A DNA stretch of 64,000 nt from Hanleya hanleyi (GCA_036873755.1 JAVTVY010020608.1:1-64000); one strand, 5' to 3'. Numbered from the stretch's first letter, positions 11,766-23,240 are shown. Numbers and translations are program-made. The notes: a model not told the origin generated them from the letters alone.

Positions 11766-13047
11766 CCTATCTGGACAGTAATATACCAGAGGAACCTGCA
11801 TATGGCGTATACATATCTCGCCTGGTAGCATTTGCTAGATCCTGTGTTAAATGTGACGATTTTAATCAACGTCACAAAACATCATTGCAGAAACTTGTAA
11901 AACAGGGCTATATTATCAAGCCCCTTGTCATGGTATTGTAGTCTATTATTAGACAGGATGGTTCTAGAATATGTGACGCAAGCTTGTTTACGTGGGTTAA
12001 TCACTTCGATCTTTCTAGAAGATTATTATAAATTGCATTTAGGCCAGATGATGATGTAATGCATATTCGAGAGGCTTCTTGATTTGGTAGAATGTACTGG
12101 AATGCCGCATAAAGTATAAATAGCGTAACACTCAGAGAGGGAATTCAAACTGACTTTATGTGGGGGCGTTATACTGTGCTACCTTTGCTGCGGACTGCTG
12201 GATTGTATATTCTTGTGAATTGACTTTTGATTGAACTGTCGGAAATTGGACATTTACTGGGACTCTAAACAACCGAGCAGTGTTGGACTACCAAAATACA
12301 GAAAAGTGATTTGTGCACGTCGACACGGACTGTGAAGAGATTTGTGGATGTCAACACGGATTGTGAAGTATACAGCGGTATAGCATTGAAAAGTAAGACT
12401 ATATTTCACATTTATTTGTTGTGTTGACCTTACTTAATTTGCATATGATTTTAGTATTGTAAATAAATATTTGATTGTTAATCCTTGACTTCACAAAAAC
12501 CTTTTCTGTTACGTTTTTCTGTTATCGTAAATTTGACGTGACACCCTCCACTCGAAGTTTCTCAAATTTTACGATACATATCGCATGCTGATAGCAAAAT
12601 ACGAGCGTAGCATGCAAGATATATGTCGGTAGGTTTCATAACGTGTGTCTAAATACGCTTAACGCGGGCCTAGGGGCCGTATGAACCTATGTATTTCAAG
12701 ATCCTCATAGTGTTCATATAGACAAACACAATCAAAGCGTGACTGAGCTACATCATACTCTATATGACGGCTTTACAACGTACATGTATTTCATATGGAT
12801 TAAGAATACTGATCAGCGATACGGATTTGCTATTTTTGGAACATCGTGATGTCTTGCTGCCATCATTGAAAACTGTTGACCGCTTCTCTCTTGCAGGAAA
12901 TTAGCCTAGTTTTATGTATACTATAATTTATCCTTTCAATTTGGTGCTAATGTTATTATATGAATTAGGTCGTTGGACGCGGAAATTCTTCAATGAACGA
13001 CGGCTGAATATTGAATGCGGACTAGACGCTTGTATTTTGGACAACTC
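11766..13047 (+). mobile_element. Penelope-type retroelement remnant, copy a (split by a solo LTR)
   Basis: 11766-11925 matches the part of the RT ORF at 58521-60176 (minus) that encodes the PAYGVYISRLVAFARSC region; 12544-13047 continues with the stretch encoding KFGDTYRMLIAKY and the 3' UTR down to GACTAGACGCTTGTA, the common 3' end of all copies here. Only the 3' third remains, as expected of a 5'-truncated insertion, and the frame is lost. A solo LTR sits between the two pieces, so the retroelement landed first. Confidence 0.75.
11926..12543 (+). mobile_element. Solo LTR, 618 bp, with 4-bp target duplication
   Basis: It starts TGTCATGG and ends GTGACA, giving TG...CA ends with a short inverted repeat (TGTCA/TGACA). 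CCCT flanks both sides (11922-11925 and 12544-12547), and removing the insert restores the contiguous retroelement sequence around it. Inside are a TATA-like GTATAAATAG near 12114 and AATAAA near 12463, consistent with promoter and polyadenylation signals. A 4-bp duplication fits Ty3/gypsy-type integration. No second LTR or coding region is present, so it is a solo LTR left by recombination. Confidence 0.8.
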
Positions 13048-13264
13048 TACCTCTGGAACATCATGCAAGATGTAAGATTTCAAGGAAATTTCTTATTGCC
13101 CAGATGATATTCAAGCATATGTATTCATCAAAATTTGAGGTGTTTACCAGCGAGCACTATTGAAAGATACGTTGGAATCCGATGATTCTCGCTTCGGTTA
13201 ACCTTGCGCGTATTTTCGTGAGCGTAATCTTACGGAAATATGCACAATATCATCAAGCATTTGC

Positions 13265-14215
13265 TATTGTGTCTAATTCAGCTTAACCTGGGGCTGTATG
13301 AACACATGCACTTTAAGATCCGGATCTTGGTCAAATTGTAAATATGGCTTTCTTACCATGATAGCTTTAGACAATTTCTGTGATAATTTACTCCTGATTT
13401 TGGTTTTCCACGGTGGGCTCGATTATTATCTGTTCATTTATATTGCAGCATGCATGTTGATTACAGGCTGCTAGATTCACATAAGGGTATTGTTTTTGGA
13501 TGCTGCTTGATTAATACAAACATCCTATACAGTGACGTATGTCAAGCGTTGTCAGATACCTTCTCTGGTAAAATTGCACTTACATATATTTCCAGTAGGC
13601 GTCAGGTCCGATCTTCATTATTCATCTAGGCTGTTTTAAATGTATGATGGTATTGCATTAATCGTTGCTTGATGGGTGTGTTGTAAATAGTTAACTAATT
13701 CCTTTGTCACAACTGTACTAAGGGTTTGATGTACCGAGAATGAAAATACATTCCCATGGAACAGTATATATACTATAGTAGGCGGTAATAGCAAATTCGA
13801 AGTGCATGTGGTGAAAACTATATCTTCATAATTTCGACTTGAAATGTTCTCCATTCTAAGTCCAGAGAAAACAACTAGCCGAGCCGAAATCTTCTGAGAG
13901 TGTTTATGTTACTTCTCAAGTGAATGTTGTCGCCATATACAAGTTCCACGAACCATCGGCACCTGCCAAATTCCAATATGAACAGTCAAAATGAAAGCGT
14001 AACTGAGATATATCATCCTCTAGGTAATGACTTCACAAAGAAACAACGAGATTTATATTTTTGGAACAATATTGAAAATTGTTGAACGCTTCACTCTTGC
14101 AGAAGACTAGCCTATGTATTTGTGTCCTATGACTGTTGTTTGTTTTGTTTTGTTTTTTCAATTTTGTTCATTTGGTGCTAATGGTGTTATATGAAATAGG
14201 TCTTATAGACGCGAT
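13265..14215 (+). mobile_element. Penelope-type 3' fragment, copy b (interrupted)
   Basis: 13265-13325 (GTGTCTAATTCAGCTTAACC, then TGTATGAAC) and 13960-14215 (CAAAATGAAAGCGTAACTGAG through GGTGCTAATGG and TAGACGCGAT) match the 3' untranslated part of the element at 58141-58560. About 630 unrelated bp separate the two pieces. There is no coding sequence. Confidence 0.55.
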
Positions 14216-15639
14216 TTAATACCATATATTTCCGATTCTATTAAGGCCAGGGTTTAATATAGAGGGCGTGATAGACATGATTTGGATGATCTTCTAATCC
14301 CCCCCAACTTTAAAGATCATGTCAACATGTCACTCTTGAGTGTGATGTACAATATATCAATCGATTAACCAAAGTTAAAAGATTCCTTACAATAACTGGC
14401 TGAAGTATCTCAATGCCCCGGACAGATGTACAGCCGCATGACTGGTGTGATCTCTCATGCCATCATACAACAATGCGATGATAAACTATGTCGAACCAAC
14501 GAGATCAATGTTTGGAGATGTCCCAACAGCGGTTATCGTCTGACATCTCGGACATCCTTTCGGAGCAACGCCGCTTATTATTCTGATCGTGTTATTTCGA
14601 CAAGCATAGTGTACCGGAAATAGCAAACATGTTAGGCCCTAGAACTTCCCATTGCTGGAGCGACCCTCACAGTATAATTTCATATGCTGGTTCCTTCTTG
14701 CAGTGGTCTTCAGCACATATCTCATTTTTTTAATGTCACTCATCCACTAGTAGATTTGTGATACTTTTATGTTAATTTTTAGCCTTTCAGGTGTTAGCAT
14801 TTATTGTGCCCTTATGTTTATGAGTTAAATATATTAAATTTCAAGTTTTGTGAATGTAGACCTGGTATCTTCACGGATACAAATATCTTTAGCTCAAACA
14901 GAAGCATCAGATCTGACATCCAGTAGATATCAGAGACATCCAAAGGTAGGAGGAGGGGGGGGGGGGCGAAGTATGTGTTTACCCCTCCCCACCCCACGAT
15001 ATAAGTCGAGCTTATGTTATGCCTGAGCGTCAGAAGTGTGCCTACTTTTCCGTTTTCATTTATAGTACGACCAAAATTCACATTCTTTCCAAAATCCGAT
15101 TTTAAGTTGTGAAACTGAAATAGTGGACACGCAACTTGAAATGAGTTTGAATTTAGGGTTCCGTCACCGAATAGCGTTTCTTTTAAACGCTATACATGCA
15201 GAAAACATCGGAAAACAGGTTTCAACGAGTGTAATTTGCCATTTCGTTTGCGAGAAATCATTCAAAACGCGACTCCCGCGATCTAGGACCCCAGACCTTC
15301 CAGACCGTGCCCTTGACAGTCAATGTTCACTCTTCCTTGACCCTACTCAGAAACATCCTGCGATTCTCTTCAGTAGCCAACCATCATCAATAAAGAATTC
15401 CGCGTCCATAATCGACATATATATATCATTCGTTCAAAGCCTCTCAGCCCCCCACCGCCCAGTCCTGGTAGAGTTACAAGGGTTATGTGTAACCCGGCAG
15501 CTCGTCGTTTTGGGTTTTGTCAATAACATCACATCACTGGCAATGACAATACATATTGTTATGAAAATTTGACTTCTTTGTCAATGATGTTGAAGTTGGA
15601 TTGAAAAAAACTTGAGATAAATATTACCTTTTTTCAAGC
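14216..15639. other. Gene-free stretch
   Basis: Includes a G-run near 14957 and C-rich blocks. The 149-aa frame at 15123-15572 has no recognised motif and no splice or promoter context, so I leave it uncalled. Confidence 0.35.
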
Positions 15640-15835
15640 AGTAAATTATTCTAAGTCCAGCCTAAACAGAAAACATTAACCCAGAAAACTTTCAGAGTCC
15701 AAAAGAAGTCAAAATTATTCTAAGTCCAGCCTAAGCAAAAAAACATTAACCTATAAAACTTTCAGAGTCCAAAAGAAGTCAAAATTATTCTAAGTCCAGC
15801 CTAAGCAAAAAACATTAACCTTCCAGCTTGAGTCT
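15640..15835. repeat. ~68-bp tandem repeat, 3 copies
   Basis: AAATTATTCTAAGTCCAGCC, then AACATTAACC, ACTTTCAGAGTCC and AAAAGAAGTCA repeats three times (near 15645, 15711 and 15780), with the last copy truncated. Copies 2 and 3 are nearly identical. Confidence 0.85.
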
Positions 15836-15985
15836 AACGTTATAATAATAATAAATAAATAATAATAATAAAACATTAACGTTGTGCTAAACATAAAAAC
15901 TTAACCGGACACCGACACCGACACCGCCACCGACACCGACACCAACACCGCCACTTTCCCACTCTCTCTCCCCCTCTCTCTCCCA
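15836..15985. repeat. Microsatellites: (TAA)n, (CACCGA)n, (CT)n
   Basis: An (AATAAT)-rich run near 15840-15872 is followed by (CACCGA)n near 15907-15950 and CT-rich repeats near 15960-15985. This is simple-sequence DNA with no sign of coding. Confidence 0.8.
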
Positions 15986-17475
15986 ATACCTCTCCTACTT
16001 TGTATACGGCGAGCTAAAAATGTCATCAAATATGGAACAGAAGGCCTATTCACAGAGGTGCAGTATCCTAACATACTGTGAATAATTTCTTTAACTATTA
16101 TATGACTAGGAATCCCTACCCTTATCTTACTGATATTGTTACAATAACAACGATGTGATTCCGTGTTGATTTGTTACATTTCCTGGAGTCATTTAGCGAT
16201 GCTGACCATGTATCATTGGCGGCGGAAACAAGGTGCAGTGGTTTCATTATCGACAATTTGTTCGAAAGAGAGATTATATATTTATTCAAGGAACAGAGGA
16301 TATACCTACACAGATGATAGAGTAAACGTCTAATATAATCCGTGACTTTGAAATGATTTTTAGAGAGAAAGAATAAAGCGCTCGTCGTTGGATCTCCGAT
16401 TATGTTATTGAATTCCACGTTGAATTTGCTACAAAACCAACAGACTGGCGTTCGACATTCCTGCAACCTGTTGCACGTCACAGCGCCCCACACAAAATGG
16501 TCAAGTGAGTTACAAAGACATGGTGCATGCCTGACGTCCGTCTCAAGTGACGTAATTGATGGTGTTAAAACTCACCGAGCCAGAGTGAGGACAGGCTGTG
16601 TGTCAGAATCATATATCAATATTGTTTATACTTAATAGTGACTTATGATATTTTTTTTTCTACATAAAATAGTCATGACTGAGGAGATATTTCACAAGTA
16701 TATATTAGAACATGATTATAGCAAGCACAGAGTGGCTTGTTGGTCAGCATGTCCGTTTGTCTCCAGTCAGACCTAGGTAACAGGTGATGACAGGGCCATG
16801 GGGCACTGATAATGTCTTTACAAGTAAGTATTTAAGTAAGACAGTGACATGAACCGTACTCAGAAATATCAATACCAGATATTAATCACCCCCTCTCTTT
16901 TCCATCCACTTCCATCGAAAAGTCCTATCTACCCAATTAACAAAGATCAATGGACGCCGACGTAAAATGTGAGCATTTGGACAAGCGCGTAAATATTTTA
17001 AATATTTGATCGTACATATCGTATCACAAATATCGGCTAGTGGAAAAGACTAAGGAGGACACACTGTTCTTCGCAAATGAACGATGAACATTGAAGGTTG
17101 GAAAAATGATATTCCATTATTTTGCTTTCTGTGAATCGCCGAGTGAAATGGGAACTCGTTTATTGTCGCAACGGGAGTTTATTCAGGGTAAAACAACACG
17201 AATTTACGGAAAATACAGTGGTTAGTGAGTTTGTCTTCGCTTAGAAAACAAGGCATGTTAACTCGATTCTAATTGCACGCGAGTCTCGATCGTACAAGAG
17301 AACATTTAGCGACACATAGCAGCGGGACACGCCCACTCTACTTGTGATCGCTTCACAAGCCACAAATTTACACTGGGATCCAGGCGTCAATATAACTGTG
17401 TTTTTGACACGGTAGATGTTTTGTCTAAGAATTCAAGTGGAAAAGGGGGATTGCCATTTATGTATTGATGACAAG
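15986..17475. other. Gene-free stretch downstream of the FReD gene
   Basis: No exon or repeat array recognised. It would hold the 3' UTR and downstream flank of the minus-strand fibrinogen-related gene; I did not identify a clear polyadenylation site. Confidence 0.3.
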
Positions 17476-17741
17476 CTATTTGCTGCAAGCACGCCCCGGT
17501 CGCGATGGCCGTATTTTCATTTCGGTAGTCTTGAGTGAGTAGTAATCGCCCTTCCATTTGTCCCATTCAATTCCATCGGCATAGCTGGTATGTACCCCGC
17601 CCAGGTAAAGTCCGTTCAGATTGGCATCATGACACTCGCCATACCACCAACCTCCCTTGAATGTGCTGGCACAGTTGTTGGTAGAAATGTCGTGATCTTT
17701 AGTTACAAATTTGCGACCGTTGTGATAGGCCATAGAATCAC
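17476..17741 (-). CDS. Fibrinogen-related protein, last FReD exon (exon 5)
   Basis: Minus-strand exon, 266 bp, with acceptor TTTCAG just above 17741 and TAG stop at 17476-17478. It encodes the C-terminal half of a fibrinogen-like domain: [14 protein letters not shown] (calcium-site region with Asp residues), [19 protein letters not shown] (the hallmark WWY...CH segment with the two disulfide cysteines), then NLNGLYLGG and KTTEMKIRP, followed by a short tail. Phase is 2, which fits the donor of the exon at 20230-20406. FReD proteins are secreted lectins that bind acetylated sugars and are expanded in mollusc immunity; that role is family knowledge. Confidence 0.9.
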
Positions 17742-17920
17742 CTGAAACAAAGAAAGTCCATATTACCTGAATGCATGTACTCTGAATCAGTATACTTCTA
17801 TTTGTGTACATAAAAGAGCTCGTGAACACTGCACACTGTAGAACAGGAGACCTTCCCGACTAGATGAGAAAATATGCAGCATACTCTCGTAGTCATATCG
17901 ATATTAAAGTAGATAACATT

Positions 17921-18570
17921 GTGAAGATTTGACTAGGGAGACCTCGTGAAGATTTGACTAGGGAGACCTCGTGAAGATTTGACTAGGGAGACCTCGTGAA
18001 GATTTGACTAGGGAGACCTCGTGAAGATTTGACTAGGGAGACCTCGTGAAGATTTGACTAGCTATAGGGAGGCCTCGTGAAGATTTGACTAGCTATAGGG
18101 AGACCTCGTGAAGATTTGACTAGGGAGACCTCGTGAAGATTTGACTAGCTATAGGAGACCTCGTGAAGACTTCCTCGTGAGCTAGATAGGGAGACCTCGT
18201 GAAGATTTGACTAGCTATAGGGAGGCCTCGTGAAGATTTGACTAGCTATAGGGAGACCTCGTGAAGATTTGACTAGCTATAGGGAGACCTCGTGAAGATT
18301 TGACTAGCTATAGGGAGACCTCGTGAAGATTTGACTAGCTATAGGGAGACCTCGTGAAGATTTGACTAGCTATAGGGAGACCTCGTGGAGATTTGACTAG
18401 CTATAGGGAGACCTCGTGAAGATTTGACTAGCTATAGGGAGACCTCGTGAAGATTTGACTAGCTATAGGGAGACCTCGTGAAGATTTGACTAGCTATAGG
18501 GAGACCTCGTGAAGATTTGACTAGCTATAGGGAGACCTCGTGAAGATTTGACTAGCTATAGGGAGACCTC
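17921..18570. repeat. 25/31-bp minisatellite in the FReD intron, >20 copies
   Basis: Two interleaved unit types occur: GAAGATTTGACTAGGGAGACC+TCGT (25 bp) and the same with a 6-bp CTATAG insertion after ACTAG (31 bp). The short units are concentrated on the left and the long ones on the right, where copies are almost identical. It lies in the intron between the last two exons of the minus-strand FReD gene. Confidence 0.95.
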
Positions 18571-18945
18571 GTTTTTCGGAGAATTATTGGCGGAATGTTT
18601 CCCTTCGATTCCACTTTGATCCCTGTGTGGATTTTCCCTCTGGATAGTTGATCTGAATGTTCTGCATTATTGAGGCGTGCTATATTTGTTTGCGGCGACT
18701 GGATGACGAGTGTTGGACATGACACCATTATCTCTGTTTTATTCGCTTTCTCAAAAGCTATTTACAGCTACAGTTATCCAAGTTCAGCTGGCTCTCACAC
18801 ACGCGGAATCATTGGACCTTTCCAATAGCATAATCCCCGATCAGATGATATTGGATAAATTCAAAATGCTGGCATATGGGCGTAACGATACAATGTGGTC
18901 AGTTTATTTATGCTCTATCAAAATGTTTAACCCTATCTAGCCTGG
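18571..18945. other. Intronic sequence, no feature seen
   Basis: Within the FReD intron. A 76-aa plus-strand frame at 18710-18940 has no motif support. Confidence 0.35.
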
Positions 18946-19080
18946 GCTCGTTGGAGCTTGTCCAGGCCTGAGGGGAGGCATTTTCAATATTGTCTTACCC
19001 CGTGAGATAGGGGAGTGAAACTTACCACACTATACCCTTGGGTCAAGCCCTATAGTCATACTGGTTCCCCAAGGTCAGAT
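18946..19080 (+). repeat. Dispersed repeat R3, copy 1
   Basis: CCCTATCTAGCCTGGGC, then CTTGGGTCAAGCCC, resembles 20735-20885 (CCCTATCTGGCCTGGGC through CTTTGGGTCAAGCTCC). Both copies mention the same ordered blocks (GTGAAACTT, ACACTATA) with heavy divergence. Family unknown. Confidence 0.5.
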
Positions 19081-19242
19081 ACACGCTTAAAACTAAAGTG
19101 GTGAAACTTACTCGTAAAGTGTGAAATAACCCTTTAAGTGTGTCCACAGGGACAACACTTAAAGAGCAGTCCCTGTGGACACACTTAAAGGGTTATTTCA
19201 ACACTTTACGAGTAAGTTTCAAAACATTAGTTTTAAGCGTGT
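19081..19242. mobile_element. Small fold-back MITE, ~73-bp arms
   Basis: 19081-19153 (ACACGCTTAAAACTAAAG... through AAGTGTGTCCACAGGGAC) is the reverse complement of 19169-19242 with few mismatches, leaving a ~15-bp loop. Arms run to the tips and no coding is possible. Target duplications are not evident. Confidence 0.8.
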
Positions 19243-19554
19243 AGGTTAAGGGGAGAGAACCAGCTCCATCCCCTACCGTACACACTATGTCGAGGCAAGA
19301 TGGGTTAAAAGAATCGGAAATCAATACCACTGCTCGTAAGAGCATTGTCATATCAACCTCCCCACAGCGCATGCTCCATTTCGCAGGCTCCATTGTTTAT
19401 TAGACGGTTGTTGTCATATACGTGAAGTTGGATAGGCGTCAGATCTGGTATTCAATATTTTCAATAATGGAAATGCCTTTATTTGTAGGACAGCGTCCAT
19501 TCCAAATACGCGTAGAAATGAAAAAAAAAGTTTTCTTCAAGAGAGAATCGGTTA

Positions 19555-20185
19555 GCAGTTTTCATTGATGACGACAGGACATCACTACGCTCATTACATA
19601 AGATCTTCATCACTGACCATTATTCTTTATCCAAATGAATTTCCAAGTCGTACGATGTATATCTGTTGAGCTTTGATTGCGTCCGTTCATTTGAAACAGA
19701 TGATGCTCAATAGATACTTAGCCCCGGGTTAAGCGGGAATTAGACTAGTTACGAAACATAGGGCTAAAGATCTTAGACATTATTATCTTTTCTGCTCATC
19801 ATTGCACGATATTTATAGCAGATTTTGCAAAAACTTTCAACTCAGACGTTTGGTGATTTAGCCTTGTTTGACAAGTTTCTGCAAATGATGTCCTGTGGTC
19901 TTTATTACAATCGTCACATTTTGCACAGGTTCTAAAAATACCAGACGAGATATGCATGCTCCGTATCACAGGCCCGCAAAACAAGAGTTTTGGGGGGTGT
20001 GGGCGGTGGTATTACGGTGAAGTGTCGAAATATCGGGTCTCTATATATAACCCCATGCTTTATATAAATCCACAAAGCATGGGGTTATATATAGAGACCC
20101 CATATTTCGACACTTCACCCTAATACCACCGCCCACACTCCCCAAAACTATTGTTTTGCGGGCCTGTGCTCCGTATGCAGGTCCT
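19555..20185 (-). mobile_element. Penelope-type remnant, copy c (split by a hAT-like MITE)
   Basis: 19555-19966 and 20169-20185 match, on the minus strand, the 3' UTR and C-terminal coding part of the RT element at 58318-58770 (shared blocks include CCCCGGGTTAAGCGG, GACAAGTTTCTGCAAATGATG-like sequence, and GAGATATGCAT...GCAGGTCC). It is heavily mutated, with the frame lost. It lies in the FReD intron, just 3' of the exon at 20230-20406. Confidence 0.7.
19967..20168. mobile_element. hAT-like fold-back MITE, copy 1 (8-bp target duplication)
   Basis: Termini are CACAGGCCCGC and GCGGGCCTGTG. The whole 202-bp element is one near-perfect inverted repeat around AAATCCACAAAGC. Flanks are CTCCGTAT on both sides (19959-19966 and 20169-20176), an exact 8-bp duplication as made by hAT-type transposases. 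It interrupts an older Penelope-type remnant. It is non-coding and would have moved in trans. Confidence 0.9.
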
Positions 20186-20229
20186 CGTGCACAAATGACA
20201 CAATTTGCACTAGGACGTTGATCACCTAC

Positions 20230-20406
20230 CGACAGCGGGCGATGTAGAATCATGAAACCCTGTCACATTCAACCTGTACTCGTCGAGCGTCCCAGATATG
20301 CCAAAATGATCGTATTTGGCAAATCCCTAATTGGATTCAAAATCCTCCAGGTCAATCCTTAGTTCGTAGTCACATTGAGACGTCAGTAAGTAAAGCTTGT
20401 AGTTAC
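20230..20406 (-). pseudogene. Fibrinogen-related protein, exon 4, with in-frame stop
   Basis: 177-bp minus-strand exon, acceptor TTGCAG above 20406 and donor GTAGGTGAT below 20230. It encodes NYKLYLLTSQCDYELRIDLE, then a segment with YDHFGISG and LDEYRLNVTGFHD, the middle of a FReD. Phases (2 in, 1 out) fit both neighbours. A TAG at 20327-20329 falls in frame after DFESN, inside the conserved segment, with intact homology on both sides. So either this allele is a pseudogene, the base is a sequencing error, or the stop is recent. The splice sites themselves look intact. Confidence 0.85.
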
Positions 20407-20734
20407 CTGCAATATAATAATGAAACGAAGGAAATATATCAGGGTGTATGGTTTTCTGGGCAGATATAACCGTGGGACGCAACTGAGGGTTTAAAGGTAT
20501 ATACAACACGTCGAATGCTACAGCGGAGTAAAGAACTATCTCAGGTGGTGGTCATTTTGTTGGTGCTGCTGAAAATATTCCTCGCCCCCAAAGATTAGTC
20601 TCATACATGGGTATGATCTAACGGGTTAATAAATAACGTTGAATATGAGGGCTGCATTCCCGGTTAAGTAGGCCACCACTACCTATACGGAATAGTCGAA
20701 ATCAGATGGCCTAATACTGTTCACATCAACGCTA

Positions 20735-20900
20735 TAACCCTATCTGGCCTGGGCGACTTGGGTTGTACCGCAGCCTGGAGATGGCAAAATGTGCCCCTCT
20801 CCCAACTGATACATATTTTCGCTATCCCTAAGGCCAGAGTGCTGAAACTTGGCACACTATATCTTTGGGTCAAGCTCCACTAGAAAACTAAAAAAAAAAT
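20735..20900 (+). repeat. Dispersed repeat R3, copy 2
   Basis: Second diverged copy of the repeat at 18946-19080, followed by an A-run and the segment CAGGATGGACGCCATGATTACG. It lies in the FReD intron between exons 3 and 4. Confidence 0.5.
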
Positions 20901-21589
20901 CCAGGATGGACGCCATGATTACGCCACAGTGACGTCATTTTCAAACCGGCATTTTTTGGACGATTTTTCTGTCAGACTTTTCTATTTACGTGTTTTCTTC
21001 CCAAAAACTGCAGGATAAAATAGTGAATAATAATTTGATGTGAAATTAAATAGCTTGCGTCAAATTTTCATTGCAGAAATCATGAATTTTAAACAAAAAA
21101 AATGACCTTTTCTGGTGCCCCACCTGGTCGCCATTTTGAATTTCCCATGATGCTTTGCTTCAAAATGACCCCAAGATGATAAACTATAAAGTCACGGAGT
21201 GTCAACTCTAATTTTTTTTTTTCGTTCCGGAGAAAGGAGCAAAAAAAAAAAAAAAAAAAAAACTGGAGGAAGAGTGGGGCGAAAAGTGCATCCCCCAGGC
21301 CAGGTGGGGAAAAGCAAGCATGAAATGAAAGTTTGAACGACAAACATATCAGTGTTGATACTCATGAGTCTCAAAGACGAGATAGAACGTTCATCTTATT
21401 GATTCCCGGGCCTTGTTACCTATTTACGTTCTTATATATTACAAGAACATCTTGTGTGGGGAACGAGAAGGGGCTTATATAATTCCCGAAATAGCATGTT
21501 ACCGATATGAAGAAAGAGGTAATTTATAACTTGTATTAAAAAAAGCTGACAAAAAGCATATATCAGTGATGAGTGTATCTATAACAGGA
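20901..21589. other. Intronic sequence with a 20+ bp poly-A tract
   Basis: No exon seen. A long A homopolymer at about 21240-21261 and a nearby T run (21212-21222) bracket sequence that may be a retroposed fragment, but I cannot define its ends. Confidence 0.4.
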
Positions 21590-21730
21590 AGGCTGCCCAT
21601 TGGTGTTGTTTAACCGCCTCATCACACTCTCATCTCTCAACTTGGCCGGTTGGTTCGTCGCGAGATGACCGAAATATTGTTGAAAGCGATGTTAAATCCT
21701 ATTCACCCACGCACTCCCTCTCAATTGTGA
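21590..21730 (+). repeat. Mollusc-type SINE 3' part
   Basis: It ends GAAATATTGTTGAAAGCGAT, GTTAAATCC and CACGCACTCCCTC, matching the tail seen at 35310-35370 (TTGAAAACGACTTTAAATCC then ACTCACTCACTC). This tail type is common in molluscan SINEs from my recollection. Only the 3' portion is recognisable. Confidence 0.55.
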
Positions 21731-22169
21731 GCCTGTTCATTGCCACGGTTATACACGGCCAAGGGGAGACAATTCCCAAAACAACAACACAACTCTTCAA
21801 GGAACAGAGTGATACAGCTGTCAACTTGAGAAGAGCAAATTCCAATGGACATGCACCAGGCATTGAAATAAGCGTTATATCACAGTTAGTTACAGTATTT
21901 GAGATCTTAATCTATCCTGGCCGCCTTTTTCACATCATCAAAGTCCAATGCAATTGTTGTTAAAAAGTATGGTTCGATTGATGCAGGTGGCCTGGAGTGT
22001 CGAAAGTTTCAACTGGTACTACAAATAGCGATAGAAGGTTATATAAAGTGAAATTAGTTGTAATAGAACCTGACTAACAGGCTAACATGAACTATTTTTG
22101 TTAAAAGCTTAACACCAAAAGAGTATATTATCGGTATTCGCGTGTCTACATTACACTAAGTACACTGAC

Positions 22170-22266
22170 CAAGCCAAAACTCTCCGCTCAGGCGGCCAAA
22201 CCCTCTCTCATATCTGTCCCAGTCTCTAAAAAAATTCACTGATCCGTCCGATCGTCGTTGGAACAC
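22170..22266 (-). CDS. Fibrinogen-related protein, exon 3
   Basis: 97-bp minus-strand exon, acceptor TTACAG above 22266 and donor GTCAGTG below 22170. It encodes [20 protein letters not shown] and [12 protein letters not shown], the most conserved N-terminal block of fibrinogen-like domains. Phase is 0 in and 1 out, fitting the exon at 22542-22684 upstream and 20230-20406 downstream. No defects are visible. Confidence 0.92.
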
Positions 22267-22541
22267 CTGTAAAATATAATGATGAGAAGAAAACGTAAAT
22301 AAACGGCTTGCAAATACTAGCCGATACAACATCATATCATGATTTGATGGACAATAGGGTTAATGCGCTAAACCATTTCAGACAAGATCGCGGTAATATA
22401 TTTCAAGTATTCGCCAGATTTGTTAATTTTCATAATATTTCATTCCGGTCCTAAGTTAATACATATGCTTCGATGTTTCGGCTAGCTTTCAGAATTAGGG
22501 AAATTCTTAGAATACATATAAATATATAACAAATAACCTAC

Positions 22542-22684
22542 CAGCCATCCTCCACCTTCAGTTGTCATGTCACAGTACACAGGGAAGCCCATCCCTTGAG
22601 AGAGGGGGTCGGATGGATATACAACAAATTCACCGCTTTCTTTATGACCTCCCTCGAAAAGATCCAAGCAATCTCGTGGAGGAA
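22542..22684 (-). CDS. Fibrinogen-related protein, exon 2 (start of FReD)
   Basis: 143-bp minus-strand exon, acceptor TGTGCAG above 22684 and donor GTAGGTTA below 22542. It encodes RDCLDLFEGGHKESGEF, then VYPSDPLSQGMGFPVYCDMT and TEGGGWL, the classic opening of a fibrinogen-related domain, with the first cysteine and the CDM-T-GGGW motif. It needs one base from the preceding exon (phase 1), exactly what the signal-peptide exon at 35542-35614 supplies. A spurious Met-started frame covers part of it, but the exon begins before that Met. Confidence 0.92.
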
Positions 22685-22799
22685 CTGCACATGATTTACC
22701 TAGATTGGAAAGAACGTGTTATACATATCATTACCAAGCCACTCTCATGTAATGTGTATGTCTACATTGTCAGAAGCATTTGGTATAAACGTGACGTAC

Positions 22800-22885
22800 C
22801 AAAAATAGTTGGGTCAAAATGACCCAAAATATTTGAGTCAAAATAGAATTTGACCTAAAATGTTTGGGTCCGTCACGTCTGTACC
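22800..22885. repeat. Clustered GGGTCAAAATGACCC hairpins
   Basis: TTGGGTCAAAATGACCCAAA is a perfect palindrome, followed by related TTGAGTCAAAATAGAATT, TTGACC and TTTGGGTCCG pieces within ~80 bp. It may be the tip of a fold-back element. It sits in FReD intron 1. Confidence 0.6.
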
Positions 22886-23155
22886 CCAAAATATCTGGGC
22901 AATTTGAGCCAATCCTTCTGATAGTGTACAACACAGAGATATTCTGCCTCTACCATCAAGTCATTCTGTGCGCATAATTCTATTGCGATATTGCATCCCA
23001 CCCCAATGTTAGATTCGATGTCTATATCGATGGTGAATAACTCTTTTCTTGAGTGCGATTTTAGCATTCGAAATCCTATTTTGTTTGGCAATAGGTTCGC
23101 CTGATTCGGCCTAGAAAAGTCTGAGCAGACCAGTCAGTAGTGAGTAAAGTGAAAT

Positions 23156-23205
23156 ATGGCAGTGTGACTAACGTCACAGGACCTACGAAGAAGGGTTTGA
23201 TATGA
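23156..23205 (-). repeat. Dispersed repeat R1, copy 2
   Basis: GCAGTGTGACTAACGTCAC, AGGACCTACGAAG and GGGTTTGATAT; matches the copies near 8649, 32932 and 35003. It lies only ~30 bp outside the left target duplication of the palindromic Polinton-family element. Confidence 0.7.
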
Positions 23206-23234
23206 TTTAAGTGTGTACTCGAGAGATGACTTGG

Positions 23235-23240
23235 GGGCTC
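23235..23240 (+). repeat. 6-bp target-site duplication, left (GGGCTC)
   Basis: GGGCTC directly precedes the AGTAGTAGTATAAGCG terminus. An identical GGGCTC follows the inverted terminus at 30522-30527. Six-bp duplications are the mark of Polinton-type integrases. Confidence 0.92.

Noticed and set aside
17921..18570. Considered as a CRISPR-like array
   Set aside because: Units are tandem without unique spacers, in a eukaryotic intron.
22873..23091. Minus-strand 72-aa frame with GCNIAIELCAQND, considered as a PAN-like exon of the FReD gene
   Set aside because: No convincing acceptor or donor in the right phase; the direct join of exon 35542 to 22684 already works.
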